Shown here piece by piece: positions 1-7,047 of a DNA stretch of 53,679 nt. The notes beneath the pieces are model-generated. The model made no database searches. It saw only the letters and a list, made by a program, of their open reading frames with translations, and was not told the origin of the DNA. The stretch is taken from positions 71,079-124,757 of the forward strand of contig JAVEDE010000012.1 in NCBI GenBank assembly GCA_030841105.1. Reading direction: 5' to 3'. A program made the position numbers and the translations under genes. Position 1 is the stretch's first letter; every line of letters starts with the position of its first letter. Origin of the DNA: Pyrinomonadaceae bacterium (GTDB lineage Bacteria > Acidobacteriota > Blastocatellia > Pyrinomonadales > Pyrinomonadaceae).

Positions 1-351
1 GACTTCCTGCTCGCGCGTGAGGAGCGGGACGGTTCCCATCTGGCGCAGGTACGTGCGTACGGGATCGCTCGACTTGTCGTCCACACCGGCCGACAAATCG
101 AGTTCGTCTTCGGCGTCGAGCGGGTCGTCGGTCTCGTCGGCGGCGACGGCGGCGACCTCTTCGATCAAAAGTTCGTCCGAGTCGGCCTCGGTCAGGCTCG
201 CGCCGCCGAGTGTCTGTAAAACGTCTTCAAGGTTGCTGGTGGAGATGGCGTCGTCGTGCTGCTCCTCGCCGACCCCATCGAAAGAAAGGTATTTGTCGCC
301 GCCGAAACCCACTGGGCGAAGGCCGTCGTCCGCTCTGTCCTTCTCAATCAT
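1..351 (-). CDS. rpoD: RNA polymerase primary sigma factor RpoD/SigA, N-terminal part (runs off window)
   Basis: Partial gene: the 117 N-terminal codons run from an ATG at 351 to the window edge. The last residues read DPVRTYLRQMGTVPLL followed by TREQEV. This is sigma-70 region 1.2, the stretch that normally begins the conserved core of the housekeeping sigma factor. The preceding ~95 residues are acidic (runs of E, D and A), as expected of a variable region 1.1. The rest of the protein, with the -10 and -35 binding regions, lies to the left of the window. A good promoter-like sequence lies at 450-478 on the same strand. The region 1.2 motif separates it from the ECF factors in this window, which lack this region. 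The identity is firm. Whether it is the sole housekeeping sigma or one of several group 1/2 paralogues cannot be told from this fragment. Confidence 0.9.
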   Translation of the reverse strand, partial: MIEKDRADDGLRPVGFGGDKYLSFDGVGEEQHDDAISTSNLEDVLQTLGGASLTEADSDELLIEEVAAVAADETDDPLDAEDELDLSAGVDDKSSDPVRTYLRQMGTVPLLTREQEV

Positions 352-449
352 ACTTACCCTTAACCTCTGCGCCTGCCGCTCTTTAGCGCACGATGCGCGA
401 AAAGTGCCGCCTCTACGATAAACTATGTAATAAAGCCACGTTGCCCGCT

Positions 450-478
450 AGCATAAACTCCTTCGGCGCGCGAGGCAA
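450..478 (-). promoter_or_regulatory. Sigma-70-type promoter candidate for rpoD
   Basis: On the minus strand TTGCCT (478-473) is followed after exactly 17 bases by TATGCT (455-450), about 100 bases before the rpoD start codon. The matches to TTGACA/TATAAT are 4/6 and 4/6. An AT-rich stretch at about 505-540 lies just upstream and could act as an UP element. This is sequence inspection only; no transcription start is known. Confidence 0.45.
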
Positions 479-559
479 CCCCTTTGCGCCACGCCTTTAA
501 GTACGAGTTAGATGAATTAAAAGATTAAAAAGTTTTATCGCAGGGGAAATTAACTGCTT

Positions 560-760
560 TGTGTGAGGGAAGTACGGCGTAAGTCCAACAAAATGCTGGC
601 GAAACGGCTGCGAAAGGGTCACGGGTGAACCTCTGGCGGCGCTCGGAGGGAAACGCCGACGCTAAATCCTCGCCCCTGCCACAGGCGAACGAAAAAAGTG
701 ACGGGAACGCGGGCGCGTCCCGCGCGCGGTTGGCGCGGGGCGGCGACAGAGACTGCAAAG
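560..760. other. Gene-free region rich in GNRA-like loops; possible structured RNA of unknown class
   Basis: The gap between rpoD and the first anti-sigma gene (352-776) has no credible coding frame. Its central part (about 560-760), read on the plus strand, has many short G/C stems separated by GAAA- or GTGAA-type purine loops, for example GCGAAAGGG, CGGGTGAACC, GGAGGGAAACG and GACGCTAAATCC. That texture resembles structured leader RNAs. I compared it mentally with cobalamin, c-di-AMP, c-di-GMP, SAM and RNase P RNAs and could not place it. On the plus strand it would run into the antisense of the anti-sigma gene. On the minus strand it lies upstream of the rpoD promoter. Confidence 0.2.
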
Positions 761-776
761 TTAGGGGCGCGCGGGT

Positions 777-1001
777 TCAGTTAAACTGCATGCGCTGCCA
801 GATGACGTTCTCGTCGGGAAACGAAATGCCTTCCTCTTCGCGGAGCGAACTGGCGGATACGACGATGGTTTCGACATCGTGGTAGATGCCGTCGCAGGGT
901 GGGCAGCAGCCGAGGTGGTCACGCACGCCGTCGCGCGCGGCTTCGTCTAGCTCTCCGGCGTGGTAGTCGCTGAGGAGCGGTAAGCTTTCTTCACAATCCA
1001 T
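777..1001 (-). CDS. Small zinc-finger (zf-HC2-like) anti-sigma factor
   Basis: A 74-residue protein starting MDCEESLPLLSDYHAGELDE. It carries the anti-sigma zinc-binding pattern: an early Cys, then HLGCCPPC (H-x2-C-C-x2-C) near residues 29-36. There is no membrane segment, so it would be a soluble anti-sigma factor. It begins 51 bases after the stop of the ECF sigma gene on the same strand, with a GGGAGAG ribosome site, so the two are surely co-transcribed. Known members of this family hold their cognate ECF sigma inactive by binding its sigma-2/sigma-4 regions, often responding to redox state through the zinc site. Binding of the neighbouring sigma is inferred from the pairing. The second half has no recognisable domain. 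Confidence 0.8.
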   Translation of the reverse strand: MDCEESLPLLSDYHAGELDEAARDGVRDHLGCCPPCDGIYHDVETIVVSASSLREEEGISFPDENVIWQRMQFN

Positions 1002-1052
1002 ATTGAGGGTCTCTCCCGGAAGGGGTCTTAAAATTCTGGCGCACTTAAGATG

Positions 1053-1652
1053 CTAATTTTGCGCCGCCTGTCGCCTGATGAGGTCTCTTAATTTTAGACG
1101 CGCCTTGTGCAGTTGCGATTTGCTCGTGCCGGTGGACGTGCCGAGCATGCGCCCGATCTCCTCGTGCTCGTAGCCTTCGACGTCGTGGAGGATGAACACG
1201 CTGCGGTAGCCGGGCGGCAGTTCCGAGATGGCTTTCTCCAGCGCGATGCGATCAACGATGGGCATCTTGGCCTGATTCTCCGTGCCGCGCACGATCTGGA
1301 CGGGCGTCTCGCCCTCCATCGTCAACAACTCGGAGCGCGTGCTGCTCTTGCGGAAGTACATCAAGACGTGGTTGACCGTCATGCGGTGCAGCCACGTGGT
1401 GAAGGCCGAGTCGCCGCGGAAACTGCCGATCTTGTTGAAGAGGTGAATGAAGACCTCCTGCGTCAGGTCTTCGGCGGTCGAGGGGTTCGACGTCATGCGC
1501 AGACAGAGGGCGTAGACGCGCCGGAAGTGGCGATGATACAACTGCTCGAACGCGTCGCGGTCGCCCGCCGCGCTCTGCTGCGCGAGTTCAAAATCCGTCA
1601 CCTTCGGCTTCGTCTCGGCGGCGGCCGCTTCATTCGTTTCTGCTGCGCTCAT
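1053..1652 (-). CDS. ECF-type RNA polymerase sigma factor (sigma-70 family, SigE/RpoE-like)
   Basis: A 199-residue protein. Region 2 is seen as [33 protein letters not shown] and [19 protein letters not shown]. Region 4 is seen as [19 protein letters not shown] followed by the helix-turn-helix [20 protein letters not shown] and a basic tail. Regions 1.2 and 3 are absent, which defines an ECF factor. It heads a two-gene unit with the zinc-finger anti-sigma gene downstream (777-1001). A TTGACA-N17-GAAGAT promoter candidate lies 24-52 bases upstream, and an AAGGGA ribosome site precedes the ATG. Target genes are unknown. The divergent peptidase-MA gene at 1832 is one candidate purely by position. 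Confidence 0.93.
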   Translation of the reverse strand: MSAAETNEAAAAETKPKVTDFELAQQSAAGDRDAFEQLYHRHFRRVYALCLRMTSNPSTAEDLTQEVFIHLFNKIGSFRGDSAFTTWLHRMTVNHVLMYFRKSSTRSELLTMEGETPVQIVRGTENQAKMPIVDRIALEKAISELPPGYRSVFILHDVEGYEHEEIGRMLGTSTGTSKSQLHKARLKLRDLIRRQAAQN

Positions 1653-1675
1653 GTTTTATCCCTTCGTGTCCGCTG

Positions 1676-1704
1676 ATCTTCCGGCGTGTGCGCCCGAATG
1701 TCAA
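1676..1704 (-). promoter_or_regulatory. Promoter candidate for ECF sigma/anti-sigma unit
   Basis: On the minus strand a perfect TTGACA (1704-1699) is followed after 17 bases by GAAGAT (1681-1676), 24 bases before the sigma start codon. The -35 box is ideal and the -10 box weak (3/6). Confidence 0.4.
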
Positions 1705-1743
1705 CCGCGAGCCGGAGAGGTTAGGGTATTTATGTGGTGAAAG

Positions 1744-1772
1744 TTTCGCGGCCGGACGCGGGAGAGTATAAT
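1744..1772 (+). promoter_or_regulatory. Promoter candidate for the peptidase-MA/TPR gene
   Basis: A perfect TATAAT at 1767-1772 is preceded after 17 bases by TTTCGC (1744-1749, 3/6 to TTGACA). It lies 60 bases before the ATG at 1832, in the divergent gap with the sigma operon. An AAGG ribosome site lies six bases before the ATG. Confidence 0.45.
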
Positions 1773-1831
1773 GGCATCCAAGTTCGTAGGACGCGTCTCC
1801 CGTCGTGAACCCGGATTATCTCAAGGCATAA

Positions 1832-3973
1832 ATGAAAAAGCTGATTCCCCCACGCGCCGCACGCTCCCTCTTCGCCGCCGCGCTGTGTCTCGCCTTCGCG
1901 TTGCTGTGTGCGACGGGCGCACAGGCGCGTGGCTGGACGAGCGTGAGGTCGGAGAATTTCGTCGTCGTCAGTAACGCGGGCGAGGCCGAGGCGCGCCAAG
2001 CCGCCGCGCGCCTCGAAGAACTGCGCGCCATCTTTTCGCGCTTGCAGGCGGGAGGCGGGTTCGACGTGTCCATCCCCGTCACAGTGATCCTCTTTCAGAA
2101 CGGCGGCGACTACGAGTTCTTCAAGCCGACGTATCAGGGCGACCTTCGGCACGACGTGGCGGGCTACTTCCAGTTCAGCCCCGACGTCAACTACATCACG
2201 CTCTCGCTGAGCGTCGGGCGCGGGCGCGACCCGCTCTCCGTCCTCTTCCACGAATACGTCCACGCGCTCGTCAGGAACAACTACGCGGGCGCGCCCGTCT
2301 GGTTCAACGAAGGGCTGGCTCAGTACTACAGCGAGTTCGAGTTGTCGGAGGACAGGCGACGCGTGCGTCTGGGACGCGAACTCACGCACCGCCTCGACGC
2401 GCTGGCGCGTGGCGAGTTGCTGCCGCTGCGGACGCTGCTTGCGGCCGACGCCTCCTCCGCGCACTATCAAGAGCACGACAAGCACACCCTCTTCTACGCG
2501 CAGTCGTGGGCGTTCGTGCATTACCTCTTGAACGACGCGGCGGGCGCGCGGCAGGCGCAACTCGCGCGCTATCTCGAACTCGCCGCGGCGGGCGCGTCGG
2601 TCGAAGAGAGTTTCCGTGAGGCGTTCAAAGTTGACTTCGGGCACATGGAGACGGCGCTCTCGGCCTACGTCCGCGACGCGCGTTACCCTGAGCGCAGCGA
2701 ATCTTTCGACGCGCCCGTGCCGCCCGCCCCGACAGCGGAGAGCCGCGCGCTCTCAGACGCAGAGGCGCAGGCCGCGCTCGGCGATCTGCTCCTGCACACG
2801 AACCGTCCAGACGACGCCGAAGAATATCTCGCGCGCGCACTGAAACTCGATGCCGACCTCGCCCCCGCGCACAGTTCGCTCGGCCTCCTGCGCCTGCAAC
2901 AAAATCGTCCGGACGAAGCGCGCGTACATCTTGAGCGCGCCGTCCGTCTCGCGCCTGAAAATCATCTCGCGCACTTTTACTTCGCGGACTTGCTTCGCCG
3001 CGAAGGCTTGGAGACGGAGAAGACCGTGGCGGGCTACGCCGCGACGACGCGACTCATCCGCGCCGAACTCAAAAAGGTGATCGAACTCGCGCCGAACTTT
3101 CTCGAAGCCTACGCGCTGCTCGGACAGGTTGACCTCGAACGCAGCCCGCGCGTTGACGAGACCTTCGCGCTCCTCGGCCACGCCGTCTCGCTCGCGCCGC
3201 GCCGCCACGAGTTCAAGTTGCTGCTCGCGCAACTGCATGCGCGGCGCGAAGAGTTCGACCGCGCGCGGCAGATGCTCGAACCGCTCGCGCGCGACCGACG
3301 CTCCGCGCAGACGCGCGCCGAAGCGCAGGCGCTCCTCGAACGAGTGGCGACGGACGAGGAACATGCCGCCGCGCAGCGCAGGGCGCAAAGTATCGCACCG
3401 GCCGATGCGACGAACACACTCGCGGCGGCCAGCGCGGGCGGCGCGGTGAGTAGCGGAGCGACGCCGGACAGGAACGCGGCGAGCAATGCGTCGAGTGGCA
3501 ACGGGGCGGCCGGTGTCTCAGGCGGCGCGGCAGTTAACGTGGGCGGCGCGGGCGGTGCGGCGAATGTTGGCGTGGCGGGTGCGACGCCGCGTGAGGGCGA
3601 AGCGTTGGCGGCGACGCTCGCCGTCGCGGAGGAGACGCAGCCCTGCGACATGCCGCAGCCTGGCCCGCAGTTCAAGCCGCTGCGCTTCGACGGGCGACAG
3701 GCGTGCGGCCAACTCGTGAGCGTCGAATGCGAAGGCGTGGCGGGCGTCACGCTCCTCGTCGAGACGCCGCACGGCACTTTGAAACTGCGCAGCCCCGCGC
3801 TCAACCGCATCCGCTTCGTCAGCTACACGGCCGACGTGCGCGGCCGCGTCGAGTGCGGCCTGCGCACGCGCTCCAACCCCGTCCTCGTCACCTATCGCCC
3901 CCCGCGCGACGCGAAAAGTGCCGACGGCGAAGTGGTCGCCGTCGAGTTCGTCCCGCCCGATTGGGTTCACTGA
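1832..3973 (+). CDS. Exported peptidase-MA-like (gluzincin) protein with TPR repeats
   Basis: A 713-residue protein with a clear signal peptide (MKKLI... to ATGAQA, residues 1-33). The zinc-protease signature is intact: HEYVH at 140-144 and NEGLAQYY with the third ligand Glu at 160. This spacing is typical of the peptidase MA (DUF1570-like) family. From about residue 305 come TPR-type helix pairs (ALGDLLLHTNRPDDAEEYLA, SSLGLLRLQQNRPDEARVHL). A Gly/Ala/Ser-rich spacer covers roughly 525-590. The C-terminal ~110 residues form a separate domain with four cysteines that I do not recognise. Metalloprotease activity in the periplasm or at the outer membrane, with TPR-mediated protein contacts, is inferred from the domains. 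The substrate is unknown. Confidence 0.85.
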   Translation: MKKLIPPRAARSLFAAALCLAFALLCATGAQARGWTSVRSENFVVVSNAGEAEARQAAARLEELRAIFSRLQAGGGFDVSIPVTVILFQNGGDYEFFKPTYQGDLRHDVAGYFQFSPDVNYITLSLSVGRGRDPLSVLFHEYVHALVRNNYAGAPVWFNEGLAQYYSEFELSEDRRRVRLGRELTHRLDALARGELLPLRTLLAADASSAHYQEHDKHTLFYAQSWAFVHYLLNDAAGARQAQLARYLELAAAGASVEESFREAFKVDFGHMETALSAYVRDARYPERSESFDAPVPPAPTAESRALSDAEAQAALGDLLLHTNRPDDAEEYLARALKLDADLAPAHSSLGLLRLQQNRPDEARVHLERAVRLAPENHLAHFYFADLLRREGLETEKTVAGYAATTRLIRAELKKVIELAPNFLEAYALLGQVDLERSPRVDETFALLGHAVSLAPRRHEFKLLLAQLHARREEFDRARQMLEPLARDRRSAQTRAEAQALLERVATDEEHAAAQRRAQSIAPADATNTLAAASAGGAVSSGATPDRNAASNASSGNGAAGVSGGAAVNVGGAGGAANVGVAGATPREGEALAATLAVAEETQPCDMPQPGPQFKPLRFDGRQACGQLVSVECEGVAGVTLLVETPHGTLKLRSPALNRIRFVSYTADVRGRVECGLRTRSNPVLVTYRPPRDAKSADGEVVAVEFVPPDWVH

Positions 3974-4059
3974 CGACCAACCGCTAAAACTTTTCCGCTT
4001 TACTTTTCTACTTCACAGTTCCACTTTATTGTTCCACTCCACAACCGAACCTCTCAGCT

Positions 4060-5163
4060 TCACTGTCCGAGTTCACAACCGACGCGCGGCAGCAACTCCG
4101 CGATCTCGTCCGCGCTGCACCCGCCCGCGCCGTGCAGGGCGTTGGCCGCTCCGGCGGCGACAGCGAGCGCGCCCGCCGCTTGGGGCGTCAGACCTTGACG
4201 GAGCGCGGCGGCGAACGCGGCCAGCGCGGCGTCGCCGCTGCCGACGCTGTTGACTGCGCGCACACGCGGCGCGACAAACTTGTAGCGCACGCCCGCGAAA
4301 TCGAGCATCGCGCCCTGCGCGCCGAGCGTGATCATCGCGTTCTCCGCGCCCGCCTCGCACAGACGCCGCGCCGCGCGAGCCGCGCCGGAAAAGTCTGCGC
4401 CGGAAGGGTGTGCCACGGAAAAGTCTGCGTCGGAAAAGTTGGTTGCGGGCAAGCCTACGCCGGAAAGTTTCGCGACGGGCACGTCAGAATGTTCCGCGAT
4501 GGGCATGTCGGAAAGTTTCGTCCACTTAATTTCCGTCGCCTCAAGTCCCGCCGGTTCAAGTGGCGTCGCCTGAAACTCCGTCGCCTCAAACTCCGCCGCC
4601 TCCGCCGCGTTGATTTTGACAAGGAAGGGACGTGCGGCGAGCGCGTGGCGGAGTGGCGCGCCCGCGCAGTCGAGGAGCACGCGGCGTCCGGCGTCGCGCG
4701 CGGCCATCGCCAGGCGTGCGTAAGTGTCCGCGTGTAAGTTCGGGGGCAGGCTGCCGTTGATGACGACCAAATTTGCGCCGGGAAGTTCGCGCGTGTAGGC
4801 CGCCTCGAAGTCGCGCCACTCAGCTTCGGCGACCGCTGCGCCGGGGGCGTTGATGACGGTCTGCTCGCAGCGACGCCGGTCGTTGATGATGAGGCAGGTG
4901 CGGCTCTCCTCGCGGACGCGCGTGCAGCGCGACGCCAGCTGTTCGGCGCGCAAACCCGACTCGATCAAGTCGCCCGCGCGCCCGCCCGCGAAGCCGAGCA
5001 GCAGCGACCGTTCGCCGAGCGTCTTGAGCACGCGCGCGACGTTGACGCCTTTGCCGCCCGCCATCGAGCGCGCGCCGCGCGAACGTTGCACCTCGCCCGC
5101 GCGCAGGTCGTCCACTTCGACGATGTGGTCAACGGCGAGGTTGAGATTGACGATCAGGATCAT
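4060..5163 (-). CDS. PfkB-family sugar (phosphate) kinase, 1-phosphofructokinase/LacC type, with low-complexity insertion
   Basis: A 367-residue protein. It shows the hexose/1-phosphofructokinase subgroup motifs: a start MILIVNLNLAVD, then MAGGKGVNVARVLKTLG (substrate loop), INGSLPPN, KINAAEAAEF, and the catalytic/anion-hole motif NSVGSGDAALAAF (general-base Asp). Family members are about 310 residues. The excess is one block at about residues 184-264, built of near-repeats such as EATEFQA, EATEIKW, SDMPIAEHSDVPVAKLSGV and SDADFSVAHPSGADFS. All catalytic motifs flank the block and are intact, so it is probably an active fructose-1-phosphate or tagatose-6-phosphate kinase; substrate specificity is uncertain. 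A 25-bp tandem duplication (5140-5189) spans the start codon, and the inner copy supplies the in-frame ATG. There is no PTS gene nearby. Confidence 0.83.
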   Translation of the reverse strand: MILIVNLNLAVDHIVEVDDLRAGEVQRSRGARSMAGGKGVNVARVLKTLGERSLLLGFAGGRAGDLIESGLRAEQLASRCTRVREESRTCLIINDRRRCEQTVINAPGAAVAEAEWRDFEAAYTRELPGANLVVINGSLPPNLHADTYARLAMAARDAGRRVLLDCAGAPLRHALAARPFLVKINAAEAAEFEATEFQATPLEPAGLEATEIKWTKLSDMPIAEHSDVPVAKLSGVGLPATNFSDADFSVAHPSGADFSGAARAARRLCEAGAENAMITLGAQGAMLDFAGVRYKFVAPRVRAVNSVGSGDAALAAFAAALRQGLTPQAAGALAVAAGAANALHGAGGCSADEIAELLPRVGCELGQ

Positions 5164-5189
5164 AGTTGAGATTGACGATCAGGGTCATA
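5140..5189. repeat. 25-bp tandem duplication across the kinase start codon
   Basis: Positions 5140-5164 and 5165-5189 are identical except for one base (A at 5159 against G at 5184). Each copy contains the ATG and the first eight codons of the kinase (minus strand). The offset of 25 is not a multiple of three. Translation from the outer ATG (5188) would therefore run out of frame through the true start and stop after about 19 codons. Confidence 0.85.
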
Positions 5190-5290
5190 AACTTTCACGC
5201 CATGACTTCCGCGCCATAACTTCCACGCCGCGACGTTCGCGCCGCGCGACTCAAACGCGCCGCGACTTTAACTTTCGCGGCGCGCGACTC
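5190..5290. repeat. Degenerate short repeats of the type ACTTTCGCGCC / GCGACTCAAAC
   Basis: The spacer between the kinase and the phosphoesterase is made of imperfect copies of two short words: ACTTTCACGCC, ACTTCCGCGCC, ACTTCCACGCC and ACTTTCGCGGC, and GCGCGCGACTCAAAC (twice). Similar word-like repetition occurs at 3985-4055 and inside the kinase gene. Confidence 0.55.
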
Positions 5291-5780
5291 AAACTTTAAG
5301 TTCGATGATCCGTGCGCGGCAACTCCGCCCGCGTACTGTGAGGCGCGCGACCGTGACGGGCAACTTGAAGCGACGCGGCCCCGCGCTCCCCGGATTCAGG
5401 TAGAGCACGCCGTCGCGCCGCTCGACGGACGGGCGGTGCGAGTGGCCGCTGATGACCACGTCGAAGCCTTCGGCCGCGGGGTCGAGCGCGAGTTCCTGCA
5501 AGGCGTGGAGGAGGTAAAGTTTGAACGCGCCGAGTTGAATCGTCTCGGTCTCGGCGATCTGTTGCGCCCACGCGTCCCGGTCGTTGTTGCCGCGCACGGC
5601 GACGAACGCGGGGGCGTGTGCGCGCAGGGCGTCGAGCACTTCGGGTCGGCCGATGTCGCCCGCGTGAATAATTAAGTCCGCGCCCGCCAGCGCAGAGAGA
5701 GCTTCGGCGCGCATCAAATTGTGCGTGTCGGAGATGACGCCGACGACGTATTTATCTCCGGGCGGTAAACTGAGCGGCAT
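5289..5780 (-). CDS. YfcE/MJ0936-type metallophosphoesterase
   Basis: A 163-residue protein. The metal-binding motifs of calcineurin-like phosphoesterases are all present in order: GVISDTH (D-x-H, residues 14-20), IIHAGDIGRP (GD), VRGNNDRD (GNxD), and ISGHSHRP (GHSH) with a downstream LNPGSAGPRR loop. Length and motif spacing match the small stand-alone YfcE family, whose known members are Mn-dependent phosphodiesterases acting on model phosphodiesters. The physiological substrate is unknown. It lies on the same strand as the kinase, 125 bases upstream of it, so the two may share a transcript. It is cytoplasmic, without a signal or membrane segment. Confidence 0.88.
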   Translation of the reverse strand: MPLSLPPGDKYVVGVISDTHNLMRAEALSALAGADLIIHAGDIGRPEVLDALRAHAPAFVAVRGNNDRDAWAQQIAETETIQLGAFKLYLLHALQELALDPAAEGFDVVISGHSHRPSVERRDGVLYLNPGSAGPRRFKLPVTVARLTVRGRSCRARIIELKV

Positions 5781-5939
5781 CCAAACTCTCCTGTGCGCCT
5801 TAGCGTGATGCGCCGAGACGGAGGCGCGCGGTCGCTTTCGTCAATTGTCACTTTTAACTGTGACCGGCGTCACGCTTCCGACAATTCTTGCGTGTAGTTT
5901 GAGGTATAAAGTTTCGGCGCACGAAGTCAAACACTTTTT

Positions 5940-5978
5940 CGGAACACACTTTTCGGAACACACTTTTCGGAACACACT
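5940..5978. repeat. 14-bp tandem repeat (CGGAACACACTTTT, 2.8 copies)
   Basis: Three consecutive copies of CGGAACACACTTTT, the last truncated, directly upstream of the CvpA-CAP gene. They are exact. They could be replication-slippage products or iterated binding sites; nothing in the sequence decides. Confidence 0.8.
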
Positions 5979-6001
5979 AGGGGGCGGACGGTGCGACAGC
6001 G

Positions 6002-6964
6002 ATGAGCGTGAACTACATAGACCTGTTATTGATCCTGATCGTGCTCTTGAGCGCGTACTACGGTTGGTATCGCGGCTTCATCCTCGGCCTGCTCGATCTG
6101 CTGCGCTGGATCGGCAGCCTGCTCGTGGGCTTGCGCTTCTACCAGCCAGTCGCGCGCTGGCTCGCCCCGCACTTCGACTGGGCGGAGGCGTGGGACAGAC
6201 CCGTCGCGTTCCTGCTGGTGGCGTTCGCCGCCGGGCTGTTGATTCAACTGCTCGGCTCCGCGCTCCTGCGCCGTCTGCCGAAGGACTTTCACCAGCGTCG
6301 CTTGAACCGCGCGGCGGGCGTCGTGCCCGGCGTGGCGAGCGGACTCATCACGGCGGCCATCACCGCCGCGCTCTTGATGGCCGCGCCGCTCCCCGAAAAT
6401 ATCTCGGAGCGCGCCCGCGCGAGCGCGCTCGCAAACCGCCTCGCCGCTTCGACCGAACAGTTGGAAAGTGCCCTCGCGCCCGTCTTCAATGAGGCCATCG
6501 CGCAGACGCTCAACCGCCTGACGGTCAAGCCTGAATCGGACGAGAGCGTCGAACTGCCTTTCAAAGTGGCCGAGACGAAAGCGCGGCCGGAGTTGGAGGC
6601 GCAGATGCTCGAACTCGTCAACCGCGAACGCGCCGAAGCGGGACTCGCGCCGCTCGCCGCCGACGACGAACTGCGGGAAGTGGCGCGTCGTCATTCGTCC
6701 GACATGTTCGCGCGCGGCTACTTCTCGCACGTCACGCCGGAAGGCCGCGACCCCTTCGCGCGCATCCGCGAGGGCGGCGTCACGTTCCGCACGGCGGGCG
6801 AGAACCTCGCGCTCGCGCCCACGCTCTCCATCGCGCACACGGGCTTGATGAACTCGCCCGGCCACCGCGCCAACATCCTGCGCCCGCAGTTCGGCCGCGT
6901 CGGCATCGGCGTCATGGACGGCGGGCGGCGCGGCCTGATGGTGACGCAGAACTTTCGCAACTGA
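6002..6964 (+). CDS. CvpA-like membrane domain fused to a CAP/SCP (PR-1) extracytoplasmic domain
   Basis: A 320-residue protein with two parts. Residues 1-~150 have four hydrophobic segments (starting YIDLLLILIVLLSAYYG) and the YYGWYRGFILGLLDLL pattern of CvpA, the colicin V production family. After a linker, residues ~198-320 form a CAP domain: MLELVNRERAEAGLAPLAAD, ARRHSSDMFARGYFSH, RTAGENLALA, and MNSPGHRANILRPQFGRVGIG. The CAP cleft residues (H in ARRHS, E in GENLA, H in SPGHR) are present. The CAP part would lie outside the membrane. CAP proteins bind lipids, sterols or ions, or act on peptidoglycan in some cases; the role here is unknown. The fusion is clear because one frame without interruption carries both domains. 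Confidence 0.85.
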   Translation: MSVNYIDLLLILIVLLSAYYGWYRGFILGLLDLLRWIGSLLVGLRFYQPVARWLAPHFDWAEAWDRPVAFLLVAFAAGLLIQLLGSALLRRLPKDFHQRRLNRAAGVVPGVASGLITAAITAALLMAAPLPENISERARASALANRLAASTEQLESALAPVFNEAIAQTLNRLTVKPESDESVELPFKVAETKARPELEAQMLELVNRERAEAGLAPLAADDELREVARRHSSDMFARGYFSHVTPEGRDPFARIREGGVTFRTAGENLALAPTLSIAHTGLMNSPGHRANILRPQFGRVGIGVMDGGRRGLMVTQNFRN

Positions 6965-6967
6965 ATC

Positions 6968-7042
6968 AAGACAAGTAAATCGTGAATCGTAAATAGAGAA
7001 AACCTGCTTGAATCTATTTACGATTCACGATTTACTTGTCTT
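6968..7042. terminator. Perfect 29-bp inverted repeat between convergent genes (bidirectional terminator-like)
   Basis: Positions 6968-6996 and 7014-7042 are exact reverse complements (29 of 29) around a 17-base loop. The arms are AT-rich for this genome. The element starts four bases after the CvpA-CAP stop and ends six bases before the stop of the convergent flavoprotein, so it is placed to end both transcripts. There is no clean T-tract, so an alternative is a mobile palindromic repeat. Confidence 0.75.
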
Positions 7043-7047
7043 CCGTC

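Noticed and set aside
525..758. 77-codon minus-strand ORF in the rpoD upstream gap
   Set aside because: No ribosome site or domain; composition looks random.
560..760. Known riboswitch (cobalamin, c-di-AMP, c-di-GMP, SAM)
   Set aside because: Only isolated words resemble the consensus. The order and pairing do not fit, and no plus-strand gene follows.
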